Assembly: GCA_023459795.1 (NCBI GenBank)
Contig: JAEWSP010000025.1
Location: 1 to 26,920 of the forward strand
Direction of reading: 5' to 3'
Source of the DNA: Bacillota bacterium
GTDB taxonomy: Bacteria; Bacillota_I; Bacilli_A; RFN20; CAG-288
DNA: 26,920 bases
Position numbers and translations under genes: made by a program. Each line of letters starts with the position of its first letter. Position 1 is the stretch's first letter. Below are positions 13,536-21,740 of this stretch, one piece after another. The notes beneath the pieces are model-generated. The model was not told where the DNA came from. It worked only from the letters and a program-made list of their open reading frames with translations, and did no database searches.

Positions 13536-16469
13536 ATGAACGAAAAACGCAGTGATGCCCGCGACGAGCTGATGCTCCTTGCGAGGAAGGATACAACGAC
13601 TGGTCTTGACCTCCCTTCGACGATGGAGCTGCGTTTTCCTGTGGAGATGAAAAAGACTTCTTCCCTTCCCCATACCTTCGTCACCCTCCAGATAAGAGGC
13701 CTGTATATCTATAAGAAGTTCTACGGAAAGGAAAAGCTTGTCCTTCTTCTGAAAGAGGCAGGTATCTATCTCAGGACCTGGTCTGCTAGCCTCCTTCTTT
13801 CCAGCCATTACCTATATGAAAGCCGCTTCTATTTCCTCTATACCCTGAATACCAGGGACACGGAAGAGAAGATGAAGCAGCTGGACAATTTCCTGAAAGA
13901 ACATTATCCGGATATCGATCTGCAATGCCGGTACGGCATTGCAGGCATCAATGATCCGGCCGTTTTTGCCGAGGTCAAGGACAGGACGGAGGAAGCCGCC
14001 GAATCGAGCTCCCTTTCCGAGAGGAATCCCTTCTCCATCTGCAGCATGGCTATCCATCCGGAGGAGGAGCGGGAGAAGGAAATCCTTGCAGATTTCCCTG
14101 CCGCCCTGGAAGACGGTTCCTTTGTTCCCCTTATCCAGGGAATCTATGATACCAACAGGGAAAAAGTCCTGGGCGGGGAAGTCCTCGTCCGTTGGGTGAA
14201 GAAGGGCGTAGCCCTCCTTCCCGGAGACTTCATTCCGATCCTGGAAAGGAACGGCGCCATCCGTATCCTCGACACCTATATGCTGGAAAAGACGGTTTCC
14301 GTATTGCGGAAGGAACTGGACCAGGGGAAGAACCCTTTACCTCTTTCCGTGAACCTGTCCGCCATCGATTTCTACGACCGGAACCTATTCCCGAAGATCC
14401 TTTCCGTTATCGATTCCAGCAAGATTCCCCATGACCTGCTGATCCTGGAGATCCCGAAGGCCATCCTTTCCTCTCCCAACGACAACATCCTTTCCTTCCT
14501 TGCCGACTGCAGGAAGAACCATATCGGCTTCTATACCGATTTCACCGGAAACGAAAGCCTGCCTTTGGAAAAGCTCAAGGAGTACGGCATCTCTGCCATC
14601 AAGGTAGACGTCAGGGGAACCCTGGGGAAAGACAGCAGCCCCTATGCCAATGCTACTCTGCGTTCTCTGGCTAACCTTGCCTCCTTTCTGGAAATACCGG
14701 TGATCTTCCTTGGCATCGACCGGAAGGAGGCACTGCCTTTCTTCCTGTCCGTCGGTGCATCCAACTTCCAGGGATATTATTTCCTGATGCCTCTTTCCGT
14801 CGAGGAGTTCGTAAAGGATGTCCAGTCCCGGGCCAAAAGCGAAAAGAAGACGAAGCCGTCCCGGTTCGGACTCCTTAGGGCTATCCAGGATCCTGTTTCC
14901 GACACCAGCTTCCTTTTCCAGGACATCATGAACCCTCTTGCCGTCATCCATTCCGGAAAAGAAAAGATTACCCTCGTCGAATACAACAAGGCTTTCCAGA
15001 TACTGCTAGGACTGGAAGCGAAGATGCAGGGGAAGGCCCTGGAAGATATCCTCTCCAAGGAGAGGGCGGAGAAGACTCTGCCTCTCCTCTACAAGCTTCT
15101 TTCCAAGTCCGATGAAACCGGAACCGTTTTCCCCGACGGGCTTAGGTATGTGGATGAGACCGGAATCAGCTATGATGCAAAGGTTTCCGTCACGGAACTC
15201 GGGAAAGACGAGGAGGGGGAAACCTATCTCCTGCAGCTCAACCTCATTCCGGCAATCGAGGGTGCTTCTAAGCATTTCGATGTTCTTCCTATGGAATCCT
15301 ACCGGATTCTGTTTTCCAATCTTCCGGAAGGAGTATTCCTTCTGGACAGGCAGGGGAAGGTCCTATACCGGAACCATTCCATGGAGCTTGTAAACCCCGC
15401 CCTGAAGATTGGATTCTCGTTTACGGCAGCCTTCCCGGATCTATTGAAGGACTGCCCGGATTTCCTTTCTTCCGGAAACAGGGACGGATCTTCTTTCCTC
15501 AGCTCAGGCTATTCCTTCCACGTCCAGGACATGCATTCCACTTTGGAGCCGATCCAGATCGTATACTGCAAGAAGAAGACAGCTCCGGTTCTAGACGACC
15601 AGAGCAAAGCCCGGGAAAGTCTTACCCGCCTCAAGGAAGGACTCTTCGGAGCTATCGAGTATTATGCGGAAATCGATCTCAACGAAGATACCTACTTCCT
15701 TTCCTTCCTGGCCCGGAGACCGACCAACTACTCCCTTCCGGAAGACGGCTCCTACCATGACGGACTATTGAAGGCATTGCCTCTTATCGATACGAGGGAC
15801 CAGAAGAAGGTCCATGATTTCCTTTGCCTACGCAACCTGAAGAAGATGATGAAGGATAAGGAGAAGAGATCTATTATAACCTACAAGCTTTCCGGAATCG
15901 ACCGCTGGATCAAGATCTCCCTGACGCTTCTAAAAGAAGAGGACAGGGATACGGCCGTCGTCGTCGCTACGGACTACACGGATACCGTCCTCAAGGATAT
16001 GGATTCCCTTACCTCCTGCAGCAACCAGATCAACGGGAGGAAAAAGATGGAGCAGTTCCTTTCCCAGCACCGCAATTCCCCGATGGGATTCGCCATGATG
16101 GATATCGATTTCTTCAAGAAGCTGAACGATGACTACGGCCACAGCTTCGGAGACGAATGCCTGAGGAAGGTCGGTAGGGCACTTATCTCCCTTACGGACA
16201 GCCACTGCTACTATCCGACAAGGCTTGGCGGAGACGAATTCTCCTTCCTCTTCGATCCCAAGGAGATCACCTTAAGCGAAATAGAGGATCTCCTGCGTCC
16301 GAGGATCGAGAAGATCGGCGAGGCCCTAGGAATAACTACCCCCTTAAGGGTATCGTTAGGCGCCAGCTATACGCCTGTAGACGGAACGGAGTTCAGCGAC
16401 CTGTACGTGATTGCGGACCAGAGGATGTATCTTTCCAAGGCCGAGCATCACGCCTTACGGGAAGAATAG
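13536..16469 (+). CDS. third c-di-GMP paralog: degenerate GGDEF-degenerate EAL-PAS-like-active-type GGDEF
   Basis: A 977-residue protein that lacks the N-terminal PAS and GAF modules of its neighbours and starts directly at the degenerate first GGDEF-fold region (about 5-150). The EAL domain (about 180-430) is recognisable but altered. Glu215 in GGEVLVRW is kept, but EITES reads EIPKA, DDFGSGYSS reads TDFTGNESL (only Asp335 of the Asp pair) and VEGVET reads FLGIDRK, losing the Glu. Hydrolysis of c-di-GMP is therefore unlikely, though binding may persist. After PAS-like modules the C-terminal GGDEF (about 820-977) is complete: MDSLTSCSNQ, MDIDFFKKLNDDYGH and GGDEF at 898-902. The predicted role is a diguanylate cyclase. 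The ATG lacks a good ribosome binding site (see the leader mini-ORF). It has its own promoter and terminator. Confidence 0.88.
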   Translation: MNEKRSDARDELMLLARKDTTTGLDLPSTMELRFPVEMKKTSSLPHTFVTLQIRGLYIYKKFYGKEKLVLLLKEAGIYLRTWSASLLLSSHYLYESRFYFLYTLNTRDTEEKMKQLDNFLKEHYPDIDLQCRYGIAGINDPAVFAEVKDRTEEAAESSSLSERNPFSICSMAIHPEEEREKEILADFPAALEDGSFVPLIQGIYDTNREKVLGGEVLVRWVKKGVALLPGDFIPILERNGAIRILDTYMLEKTVSVLRKELDQGKNPLPLSVNLSAIDFYDRNLFPKILSVIDSSKIPHDLLILEIPKAILSSPNDNILSFLADCRKNHIGFYTDFTGNESLPLEKLKEYGISAIKVDVRGTLGKDSSPYANATLRSLANLASFLEIPVIFLGIDRKEALPFFLSVGASNFQGYYFLMPLSVEEFVKDVQSRAKSEKKTKPSRFGLLRAIQDPVSDTSFLFQDIMNPLAVIHSGKEKITLVEYNKAFQILLGLEAKMQGKALEDILSKERAEKTLPLLYKLLSKSDETGTVFPDGLRYVDETGISYDAKVSVTELGKDEEGETYLLQLNLIPAIEGASKHFDVLPMESYRILFSNLPEGVFLLDRQGKVLYRNHSMELVNPALKIGFSFTAAFPDLLKDCPDFLSSGNRDGSSFLSSGYSFHVQDMHSTLEPIQIVYCKKKTAPVLDDQSKARESLTRLKEGLFGAIEYYAEIDLNEDTYFLSFLARRPTNYSLPEDGSYHDGLLKALPLIDTRDQKKVHDFLCLRNLKKMMKDKEKRSIITYKLSGIDRWIKISLTLLKEEDRDTAVVVATDYTDTVLKDMDSLTSCSNQINGRKKMEQFLSQHRNSPMGFAMMDIDFFKKLNDDYGHSFGDECLRKVGRALISLTDSHCYYPTRLGGDEFSFLFDPKEITLSEIEDLLRPRIEKIGEALGITTPLRVSLGASYTPVDGTEFSDLYVIADQRMYLSKAEHHALREE

Positions 16470-16472
16470 CCT

Positions 16473-16498
16473 AAAGCCTTCCTCCGGGAAGGCTTTTT
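16473..16498 (+). terminator. intrinsic terminator of the third c-di-GMP paralog
   Basis: AAAGCCTTCC (16473-16482) pairs with GGAAGGCTTT (16487-16496) around a TCCG tetraloop, with the U tract TTTTT formed by the end of the stem and the following bases. Confidence 0.9.
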
Positions 16499-16514
16499 CC
16501 ATGGAGCGTTTCTT

Positions 16515-16543
16515 TTGCTTTTCTTCCTATCTGTTCCTATCCT
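16515..16543 (+). promoter_or_regulatory. promoter of lactate dehydrogenase
   Basis: TTGCTT (16515-16520), a 17-base spacer and TATCCT (16538-16543). The short leader contains AAGGAGG at 16551-16557, 7 bases before the ATG. Confidence 0.6.
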
Positions 16544-16564
16544 ATACAAGAAGGAGGAAGCTTT

Positions 16565-17509
16565 ATGGTTAATATCAAGAAAGCTGCCGTCGTCGGTGTC
16601 GGAATGGTCGGCGCCTCTATCGCCTTCTCATTGGTCCAGCAGGGACTGTTCGATGAATTGGTGCTTATAGATGTCAACAAGGAGAAGGCAGTCGGGGAGG
16701 CGATGGACCTCTCCCACGGTCTTCCCTACTGCAAGAGGGATATGAAGGTACATGCCGGAGACTACGAAGATGTCTTTGATGCCGGGATCATCATCATTAC
16801 GGCAGGCCTTGCCCAGAAGCCGGGCCAGACCAGGCTCGATCTCATAAAGATGAATGCCAGGATCATGAAGGGGATCATCGAGGAGATCAAGAGAGTGAAG
16901 GCAGAAGGCCTGCTCCTGATCGTCTCTAACCCTGTCGATGTCCTGACGGACTACGCCTACAGGATCTCCGGGTTACCGAAGAACCGGGTCTTCGGAAGCG
17001 GTACGGTCCTCGATACGGCAAGGCTCAAGTACCTGATCTCCCGCCATCTGTCCGTCGATACCAGCAACGTCCATACGGTAATCCTGGGCGAGCACGGAGA
17101 CAGCGAGCTCTGCGCCTGGTCCTTCACGAACATCGCCGGAATCCCGGTCAACGACTTCTGCGAGATGAGAGGGTTCCACGACCACGAGGAAGGAATGAAG
17201 AAGCTCCATGAGGAAGTGAAGGACTCCGCCTACGAGATCATCAAGAGGAAGGGTTCCACCTACTACGGAGTCGCGATGGCCGTAAGCCATATCGTGGAAG
17301 CCATCGTCAACGACCAGAAACAGATCCTTCCCCTCTCCGTAGAGCTTACGGGACAGTACGGTATCAGCGGCCTTGCGCTTTCCATCCCGACCATTGTCGG
17401 AAGGAATGGTGCCGAACAGGTCCTGGAATCCCCGCTTTCCAAAGAAGAGAAGGAAGCTCTTGTTGCTTCCTCAAAGACGCTTAAGGAAGTCCTGGACTCG
17501 ATCGAATAA
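16565..17509 (+). CDS. ldh: L-lactate dehydrogenase
   Basis: A 314-residue NAD-dependent 2-hydroxyacid dehydrogenase of standard length. The Rossmann loop GVGMVG is at 11-16. The active-site loop AQKPGQTRLDL carries Gln84, the residue that favours pyruvate over oxaloacetate (malate dehydrogenases have Arg here), and Arg90. GTVLDTAR (146-153) supplies the Asp and substrate-binding Arg153, and GEHGDSE holds the catalytic His177. It interconverts pyruvate and lactate with NADH in the cytosol, regenerating NAD+ during fermentation. A strong AAGGAGG site precedes the ATG; it has its own promoter and terminator and so is monocistronic. The malate dehydrogenase alternative is disfavoured by Gln84. 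Confidence 0.95.
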   Translation: MVNIKKAAVVGVGMVGASIAFSLVQQGLFDELVLIDVNKEKAVGEAMDLSHGLPYCKRDMKVHAGDYEDVFDAGIIIITAGLAQKPGQTRLDLIKMNARIMKGIIEEIKRVKAEGLLLIVSNPVDVLTDYAYRISGLPKNRVFGSGTVLDTARLKYLISRHLSVDTSNVHTVILGEHGDSELCAWSFTNIAGIPVNDFCEMRGFHDHEEGMKKLHEEVKDSAYEIIKRKGSTYYGVAMAVSHIVEAIVNDQKQILPLSVELTGQYGISGLALSIPTIVGRNGAEQVLESPLSKEEKEALVASSKTLKEVLDSIE

Positions 17510-17524
17510 CAGAAGACAGGAAAA

Positions 17525-17556
17525 GCAGTTGCAGCCTGGCTGCAACTGCCTTTTTT
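17525..17556 (+). terminator. intrinsic terminator of ldh
   Basis: GCAGTTGCAG (17525-17534) and CTGCAACTGC (17540-17549) form a 10-bp stem with a CCTGG loop, followed by C and TTTTTT. On the minus strand the same hairpin is followed by TTTT and may also end the convergent flavodoxin operon. Confidence 0.92.
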
Positions 17557-17578
17557 GTTTGTGCTTTTTTGTTCTTCC

Positions 17579-18091
17579 CTATCCCTGCTTCTTCTCGGAT
17601 AGAGCAATCCTGATGGAAGAGATCCAGTCCTCCAGGATCTCCTTCTTGGTGACAAGAAGGCCTTTCCCGGCGCTATCGAACTGGAATTCCATCGGGGAGA
17701 GGATAGAGGACCCCTGCAATGCTGTCTCGAAGTCGGACAGGGCATTGCCGGGGAATCCTCCGTTTGTAAGGAACGGGACGACGGTCTTCCCCCTGAAGGA
17801 ATAATGGTTCAGGAGGAAGCGGATTGCAGGAGGCAAGGCAAACCACCAGGTAGGGGACCCGATGGCGATGATGTCATAAGCGGAAAGAGAATGAAAGAGA
17901 GGCTTGATTTCCCTCTGCACTCTTCCTTCGATCTCTGCCTGGCTCTTCTTCATGACCGCGCCGTAGTCTCCGTGATAGGGCCTTACCGGTTCGATCTGCT
18001 CCATGTCGGAGGAGGTAGCATCCGAAAGCTTCTTGGCAATCATCTTCGTATTGCCTTTGTACCAGGTGTAGTAAAGGATAAGCATTTTCAT
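17579..18091 (-). CDS. flavodoxin-like protein, second gene of pair
   Basis: A 170-residue FMN-binding fold. The start MKMLILYY is preferred to an upstream in-frame ATG at 18142, because GAGGAG lies 7 bases before it and the longer version would overlap the upstream gene. The phosphate-binding loop TWYKGNT (about 9-15) and the FMN-contacting loop GSPTWWFALPPA fit the short-chain flavodoxin/flavodoxin-like family. Such proteins carry electrons, or act as small quinone or flavin reductases, in the cytosol. The 26-base gap from the upstream flavodoxin-like gene indicates an operon. Both carry the same loop layout but are only distantly similar, so this looks like an old duplication. The redox partner is unknown. 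Confidence 0.85.
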   Translation of the reverse strand: MKMLILYYTWYKGNTKMIAKKLSDATSSDMEQIEPVRPYHGDYGAVMKKSQAEIEGRVQREIKPLFHSLSAYDIIAIGSPTWWFALPPAIRFLLNHYSFRGKTVVPFLTNGGFPGNALSDFETALQGSSILSPMEFQFDSAGKGLLVTKKEILEDWISSIRIALSEKKQG

Positions 18092-18117
18092 ATGTGTTCT
18101 CCTCTCTTTTCCTTCAG

Positions 18118-18597
18118 CTACTTCTTGAGTCCGTCCAGCCACTCCATAATCTCCTCTTCCTTGACGGAAGGAAGGAATCCTTTCCCGTTTCCAACCTTGG
18201 CATTAGGGACAAGAGCCTGCAGAAGGACTGGCGTATTCCCCATAAGGCTGCTTCCGGAAGTGCAGAAAGGATAGATCTTCTTTCCGGAGAAGTCATAGGA
18301 AGTAAGGAATGTATCGATGATTGCAGGTTCCCTGTACCAGTAGATAGGGAAACCCAGGTAGATGGTATCGTAGGAATCCAACTTCTTTACCTTGCTGGAG
18401 ATCTCCGGCCGGTAGCTAGGATCATTCTTCTCTTTCGAAGTACGGGAAAGAGGATTCGACCAGTCCAGGTCGGACTTCGTATACGGAACTTCCGGGATGA
18501 TCTCGAACAGGTCGCTGGAGGTGGCAACGGCAATCTTCTGGCTGACCGTCTCCGTGCTTCCTGTTGCCGAAAAATAGACTGCAAGGGACTTTGCCAT
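18118..18597 (-). CDS. flavodoxin
   Basis: A 159-residue flavodoxin with the FMN phosphate loop SATGSTETV (10-18) and the isoalloxazine loop LGFPIYWYREPA, in which Tyr and Trp could stack on the flavin. Length and motifs fit a low-potential electron carrier or a flavodoxin-family reductase. GAGGAGGG lies about 8 bases before the ATG. It is the first gene of a two-gene operon. Its leader contains a large inverted repeat (18624-18663), which may regulate it. Confidence 0.88.
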   Translation of the reverse strand: MAKSLAVYFSATGSTETVSQKIAVATSSDLFEIIPEVPYTKSDLDWSNPLSRTSKEKNDPSYRPEISSKVKKLDSYDTIYLGFPIYWYREPAIIDTFLTSYDFSGKKIYPFCTSGSSLMGNTPVLLQALVPNAKVGNGKGFLPSVKEEEIMEWLDGLKK

Positions 18598-18738
18598 ATC
18601 CTTTCCCTCCTCGTTCTTCTAGATTCAGGAAACAAAGCCAAGCAGCTGCTTGCCTTTCCTGAACCCTTTTTTCTTTAATATATTTACTTTATCGTATTCC
18701 AAAGGAAACTACAAACAATAAGGATAACAACCTTTTCC
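18598..18738. other. intergenic region between flavodoxin and metallophosphoesterase genes
   Basis: Apart from the nested repeat and a candidate TATATT box, the stretch is AT-rich with no ORF. I see no clear terminator for the metallophosphoesterase gene upstream. Confidence 0.5.
18624..18663. promoter_or_regulatory. nested inverted repeat in the flavodoxin leader
   Basis: The outer arms TTCAGGAAA (18624-18632) and TTTCCTGAA (18655-18663) enclose a perfect 14-bp palindrome CAAGCAGCTGCTTG (18639-18652). A possible -10 TATATT (minus strand, 18677-18682) lies just upstream in the sense of the flavodoxin genes, so the repeat would fall in their 5' leader as a long hairpin. On the plus strand it is followed by CCCTTTTTTC and resembles a terminator, but no plus-strand gene precedes it. 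A protein operator, an attenuator-like hairpin and a terminator blocking antisense transcription all remain possible. Confidence 0.55.
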
Positions 18739-19662
18739 CTATTCAAAAGGGAGAGGCCCTATTTCTCCCTGGTCGTCAGGGATGTTCTTATCCAGGCCCA
18801 GGATATCCAGTACATCCCCGGCTTTAGAAAGAACGGCTTTTATCTTCTTGTCCGTAAGGATTCCGAGGAAGGAAGAGCCGTTTCCGAGAAGGATCAGGGA
18901 CAGAAGGGAAGAAGTACAGAAATCGATATCTTCCCCGAGAACAACCTTCCACCCGTCTGTAGCCAGATTCGAGAAGGAGAGAAGGGAGAAATCATCCGGG
19001 AACAGAAGCGTACCCGCTTCTATTCCGCACTTCTGGAACAAGGAGCAAAGGAGGGCTTCCCCCTCCGTCACCTGGAAGAGTGGATTCTGGAAGACAAGGG
19101 AAGAATCCTCAGTTTCTCCAAGGCATCCGGTAAAGGAAGAAAAGGAAGTCCTGCCCAGCAGAAGATCCACGAAGGAGGAGAAGGAGGGAAGAAGGCAAAC
19201 GATAAGTCTCCGTCCGAAGGATGCTTCCAGAGTCTTCTCTTTGTCCGAAAGCAGTTCCCCGGAATAGGCATCCCCGTCTTCCCCAGAATAGAAGCGGAGA
19301 AGAAGAACCTCCAGGAACGAAGAAAGGGTCTTATCCCCGTCTTCGGATAAAGGGGTAGAAAGGATAGAAGCGCTGGAAGAAAGAAGAGAGGAGTAGACAG
19401 AGGAATAGGAATCCGCAAGAATCGAGTCCATAGATGCAAATAGGACACCCATGGAACGGGCAAGAGAGGAATGGTTCATCTTCAAAACGATGTTCCCTTT
19501 GCTTCCGGAATAGGAATACTGGATATAGGAAGAAGAGAAGGATATAGACCTCTTGTCCCCTAGCGATACCGTTCTTCCGGAAAGAAGAGGAAGCAAAGTC
19601 TTAACCATCTCGGAGAAAGAAGTGGAAACGGCGTTGCTTCCGAATAGTACATAGGATAGCAT
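18739..19662 (-). pseudogene. 3' part of the frameshifted metallophosphoesterase lipoprotein gene
   Basis: This open frame continues the lipoprotein gene in a different frame. The 307 residues start at an arbitrary ATG (19660-19662) with no ribosome binding site; the frame is open upstream and reads RIKEDTTEVSVGKMLSYV, which would follow naturally on FALLSKVLA at the end of the 5' part. The region is rich in Ser and Leu with no catalytic motif recognised; it is probably the C-terminal accessory domain of the phosphoesterase. Adding one base near 19700 would join both parts into a single 725-residue product. It may be a true mutation or a base-calling error. Confidence 0.65.
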
Positions 19663-20915
19663 CTTTCCGACAGATACTTCCGTTGTATCTTCCTTGATCC
19701 TGCAAGGACTTTGGAAAGAAGTGCAAAGACGATGCCGTCTATTCCAATCGTGTCGTATCCTTTCTCCTTAAGGTAGGAAGAGAGATCCGGAATAGCCGTT
19801 GTGCTATTGGAGGTCTTGTCCTGATAGGACAGGATTCCTCCCGTCACCCTTTCCAGAACGGCATCTTCTTCCTTCTTTCCGGAAGAGGAAGCAGAAAAAG
19901 AGGCGTATGTCTCCGAAGAAGGATAGGAGATAAGGGAGCCTGTCTCGACATCGACCAAAGAGTTTCCGTCTGCAAACGTCTCTTCCGAGACATCGTCGGT
20001 ATGTCCGTGTCCGGTGAAGACTACATGGAGCCCCAAAGAAGAGAGCGAGGAAAGGGTATCGGAGTCATTGGCAACAAGCCTTGAAGAAGCGAGTTTCTTC
20101 TGCCCCTGGAAATGTTCCAGGAAGCCGTGGTGGGAAAGGCCGATGACGAAATCATTCCTGCTTCTGGCATTCCTAAGCTGCTCCTTTGCCCAAAGCACGA
20201 GGGCGGGGGAAAGTTTTCCCCCGCTCTCGCAGTTGTCGCTCTTCGAGCTGGTGCTGTCTTTGGAGTAGAGGTTGTCGTCCAAGGCTAGAAGCGTTACCCC
20301 GTTCTGGATCCTTGCCGAATAGCTTAATCCTCCGGCACTCGTCCCTTCTTCCGGGACGAAGGAACTGAGGATCGTAGGGGAGGAATACGTTACTTCGCTG
20401 TAGATGCTCCGGAAATCGGAAGGAGTAGTCCTTTCTGCTTCATAAGGGATACTGCTGTTCTTTTCCGGGGCATTGATATCGTGATTCCCGGGGATCACAT
20501 AAACCGGTACGGAATAGTCCTTCTCAAACATCAGAAGCTTCTTGCTTACTTCCTCATGGCCGATCTTCTCTCCGTCCTTGGTGAGGTCTCCGGCAATAAG
20601 AAGGGCGGTAGGATGCTTCTCTCCGGTTCTCCTAAGCGCCATATCCAGGATATCGGAGGATTCTCCGTATGCCAGTTTTTTTCCGGCAAGATTGCTTTTT
20701 TCCGAAAGAAGGGAAGGGGAAAGGTAGTGGAGGTCCGATAGGACCGCCACATCCAGATCCTTTCCTTCCGTGCTGCTGGAGGAAGATACGGAAAAAGAAG
20801 AGGAAGAAGAATCCAGATCCGAAGAAGAGGAAGAAGCGGCGGGAGAAGAACCTTTGCAGGAAGAAAAGACCAGAAGAAGCAACAAAGAAAGAAGAAAGCT
20901 TTTCTGTTTTTCCAT
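19560..20915 (-). CDS. metallophosphoesterase lipoprotein (5' part; frame lost near 19700)
   Basis: The N-terminus is a lipoprotein signal, MEKQKSFLLSLLLLLVFSSC, with Cys20 as lipidation site, followed by a Ser-rich tether (about 23-48). Residues 54-310 are a calcineurin-like phosphoesterase with every metal-binding block: DLH (Asp61, His63), GD (109-110), GNHD (143-146), SHHG (261-264) and GHGH (302-305). It should be an extracytoplasmic enzyme cleaving phosphomonoesters or phosphodiesters with two metal ions; the substrate is unknown. The sense frame is lost near 19700 after FALLSKVLAG, so the last 60 or so residues of this 451-residue reading are probably out of frame. AGGAGG lies 6 bases before the ATG, and the promoter TTGCAG-17-GATAAT is at 20942-20970 (minus). 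Confidence 0.85.
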   Translation of the reverse strand: MEKQKSFLLSLLLLLVFSSCKGSSPAASSSSSDLDSSSSSFSVSSSSSTEGKDLDVAVLSDLHYLSPSLLSEKSNLAGKKLAYGESSDILDMALRRTGEKHPTALLIAGDLTKDGEKIGHEEVSKKLLMFEKDYSVPVYVIPGNHDINAPEKNSSIPYEAERTTPSDFRSIYSEVTYSSPTILSSFVPEEGTSAGGLSYSARIQNGVTLLALDDNLYSKDSTSSKSDNCESGGKLSPALVLWAKEQLRNARSRNDFVIGLSHHGFLEHFQGQKKLASSRLVANDSDTLSSLSSLGLHVVFTGHGHTDDVSEETFADGNSLVDVETGSLISYPSSETYASFSASSSGKKEEDAVLERVTGGILSYQDKTSNSTTAIPDLSSYLKEKGYDTIGIDGIVFALLSKVLAGSRKIQRKYLSERCYPMYYSEATPFPLLSPRWLRLCFLFFPEERYR

Positions 20916-20941
20916 GAAGACCCTCCTGATCCTTTTGTATT

Positions 20942-20970
20942 ATTATCCTTTATCCTTGCCTTGGCTGCAA
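20942..20970 (-). promoter_or_regulatory. promoter of the metallophosphoesterase gene
   Basis: On the minus strand, TTGCAG (20965-20970), a 17-base spacer and GATAAT (20942-20947). The region is shared with the divergent Nudix gene, which has a TATCCT -10-like box at 21003-21008 with no clear -35. Confidence 0.6.
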
Positions 20971-21036
20971 GAAGAGAGGGATTCCCTTTTCTCCTCTTCT
21001 TGTATCCTATAGACTAATAGGAGGGAGGAAAGGCAT

Positions 21037-21579
21037 ATGGAGCTGGAAGAAAAGACGCTGAAGAGTACGACAGTCTACGAAGGAAAGAAACTAAGCCTTA
21101 GGAAAGACATTGTTCTTCTGCCAAACGGAGAACAAGCCCTCAAGGAGACGGTGGATAGAAGAGACAGCGTCGTAATCCTGGCCCTTACTAAGGACAGGAA
21201 AGTAATCGTAGAGAAACAGTTCCGGCATCCTTTCCTGATGCCTATAAAGGCACTCCCTTACGGAAAGAAGGAAGAAGGGGAAGATAGTCTTGCTGCAGCA
21301 AGAAGAGAGCTTTTGGAAGAAACCGGATATGAGGCCGGAAGCCTAACCCTATTAGGTACGTTCTATCCCGCTCCCGCCTATTCCACGGAGAAAGCATACC
21401 TGTATCTCGGAGAAGACCTTGCCAAGAAAGAACAGTCCCTCGACAAAGACGAATTCATAGAAGTCGGGGAAGAAGACTTCTCTCTCCTTGTCGAAGAAGC
21501 AGAAGCAAACAGAATCCAGGATATGCGGTCCGTTCTTTCTCTCCTCCTTGCAAGGGATGCCCTTGCAAAGAGGAGATAG
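21037..21579 (+). CDS. Nudix hydrolase, ADP-ribose pyrophosphatase-like
   Basis: A 180-residue protein with a full Nudix box GX5EX7REUXEEXGU at residues 76-98 (Gly76, Glu82, then RELLEETGY with Glu94 and Glu95 as metal ligands). The layout resembles ADP-ribose pyrophosphatases of the NudF/YqkG type: an N-terminal beta domain with VYEGKKLSLRKD, QFRHPF before the box, and TFYPAPAYSTEKAYLYLG after it, with the Pro-containing signature about 15 residues downstream. It would split ADP-ribose to AMP and ribose 5-phosphate in the cytosol. AGGAGGGAGG precedes the ATG. It is divergent from the metallophosphoesterase gene and has no terminator before the next operon. Confidence 0.88.
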   Translation: MELEEKTLKSTTVYEGKKLSLRKDIVLLPNGEQALKETVDRRDSVVILALTKDRKVIVEKQFRHPFLMPIKALPYGKKEEGEDSLAAARRELLEETGYEAGSLTLLGTFYPAPAYSTEKAYLYLGEDLAKKEQSLDKDEFIEVGEEDFSLLVEEAEANRIQDMRSVLSLLLARDALAKRR

Positions 21580-21689
21580 GATCTGCCTTTTTCCGGTTTT
21601 GTGCTATCCTATTTGTGCCTAGCAGGAGGAAACATACAGAAAGGGGAAAGAAGCCTTCGGAAGAGAAGAAAAGAATCTTTAAGTTTTTC

Positions 21690-21718
21690 TTGAATCTTTG
21701 TGTATCATCTTGTATCAT
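21690..21718 (+). promoter_or_regulatory. promoter of the NfeD/SPFH operon
   Basis: TTGAAT (21690-21695), a 17-base spacer and TATCAT (21713-21718). TGTATCAT occurs twice in tandem here (21701-21708 and 21711-21718). AGAAGGAGG follows at about 21725-21733. A second extended -10, TGCTATCCT, lies farther upstream at 21602-21610. Confidence 0.65.
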
Positions 21719-21740
21719 ACTTCCAGAAGGAGGAGAAAAG

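Noticed and set aside
21550..21566. GCAAGGG/CCCTTGC hairpin as terminator of the Nudix gene
   Set aside because: It lies inside the coding sequence and is followed by AAAGAGGAG, with no U tract.
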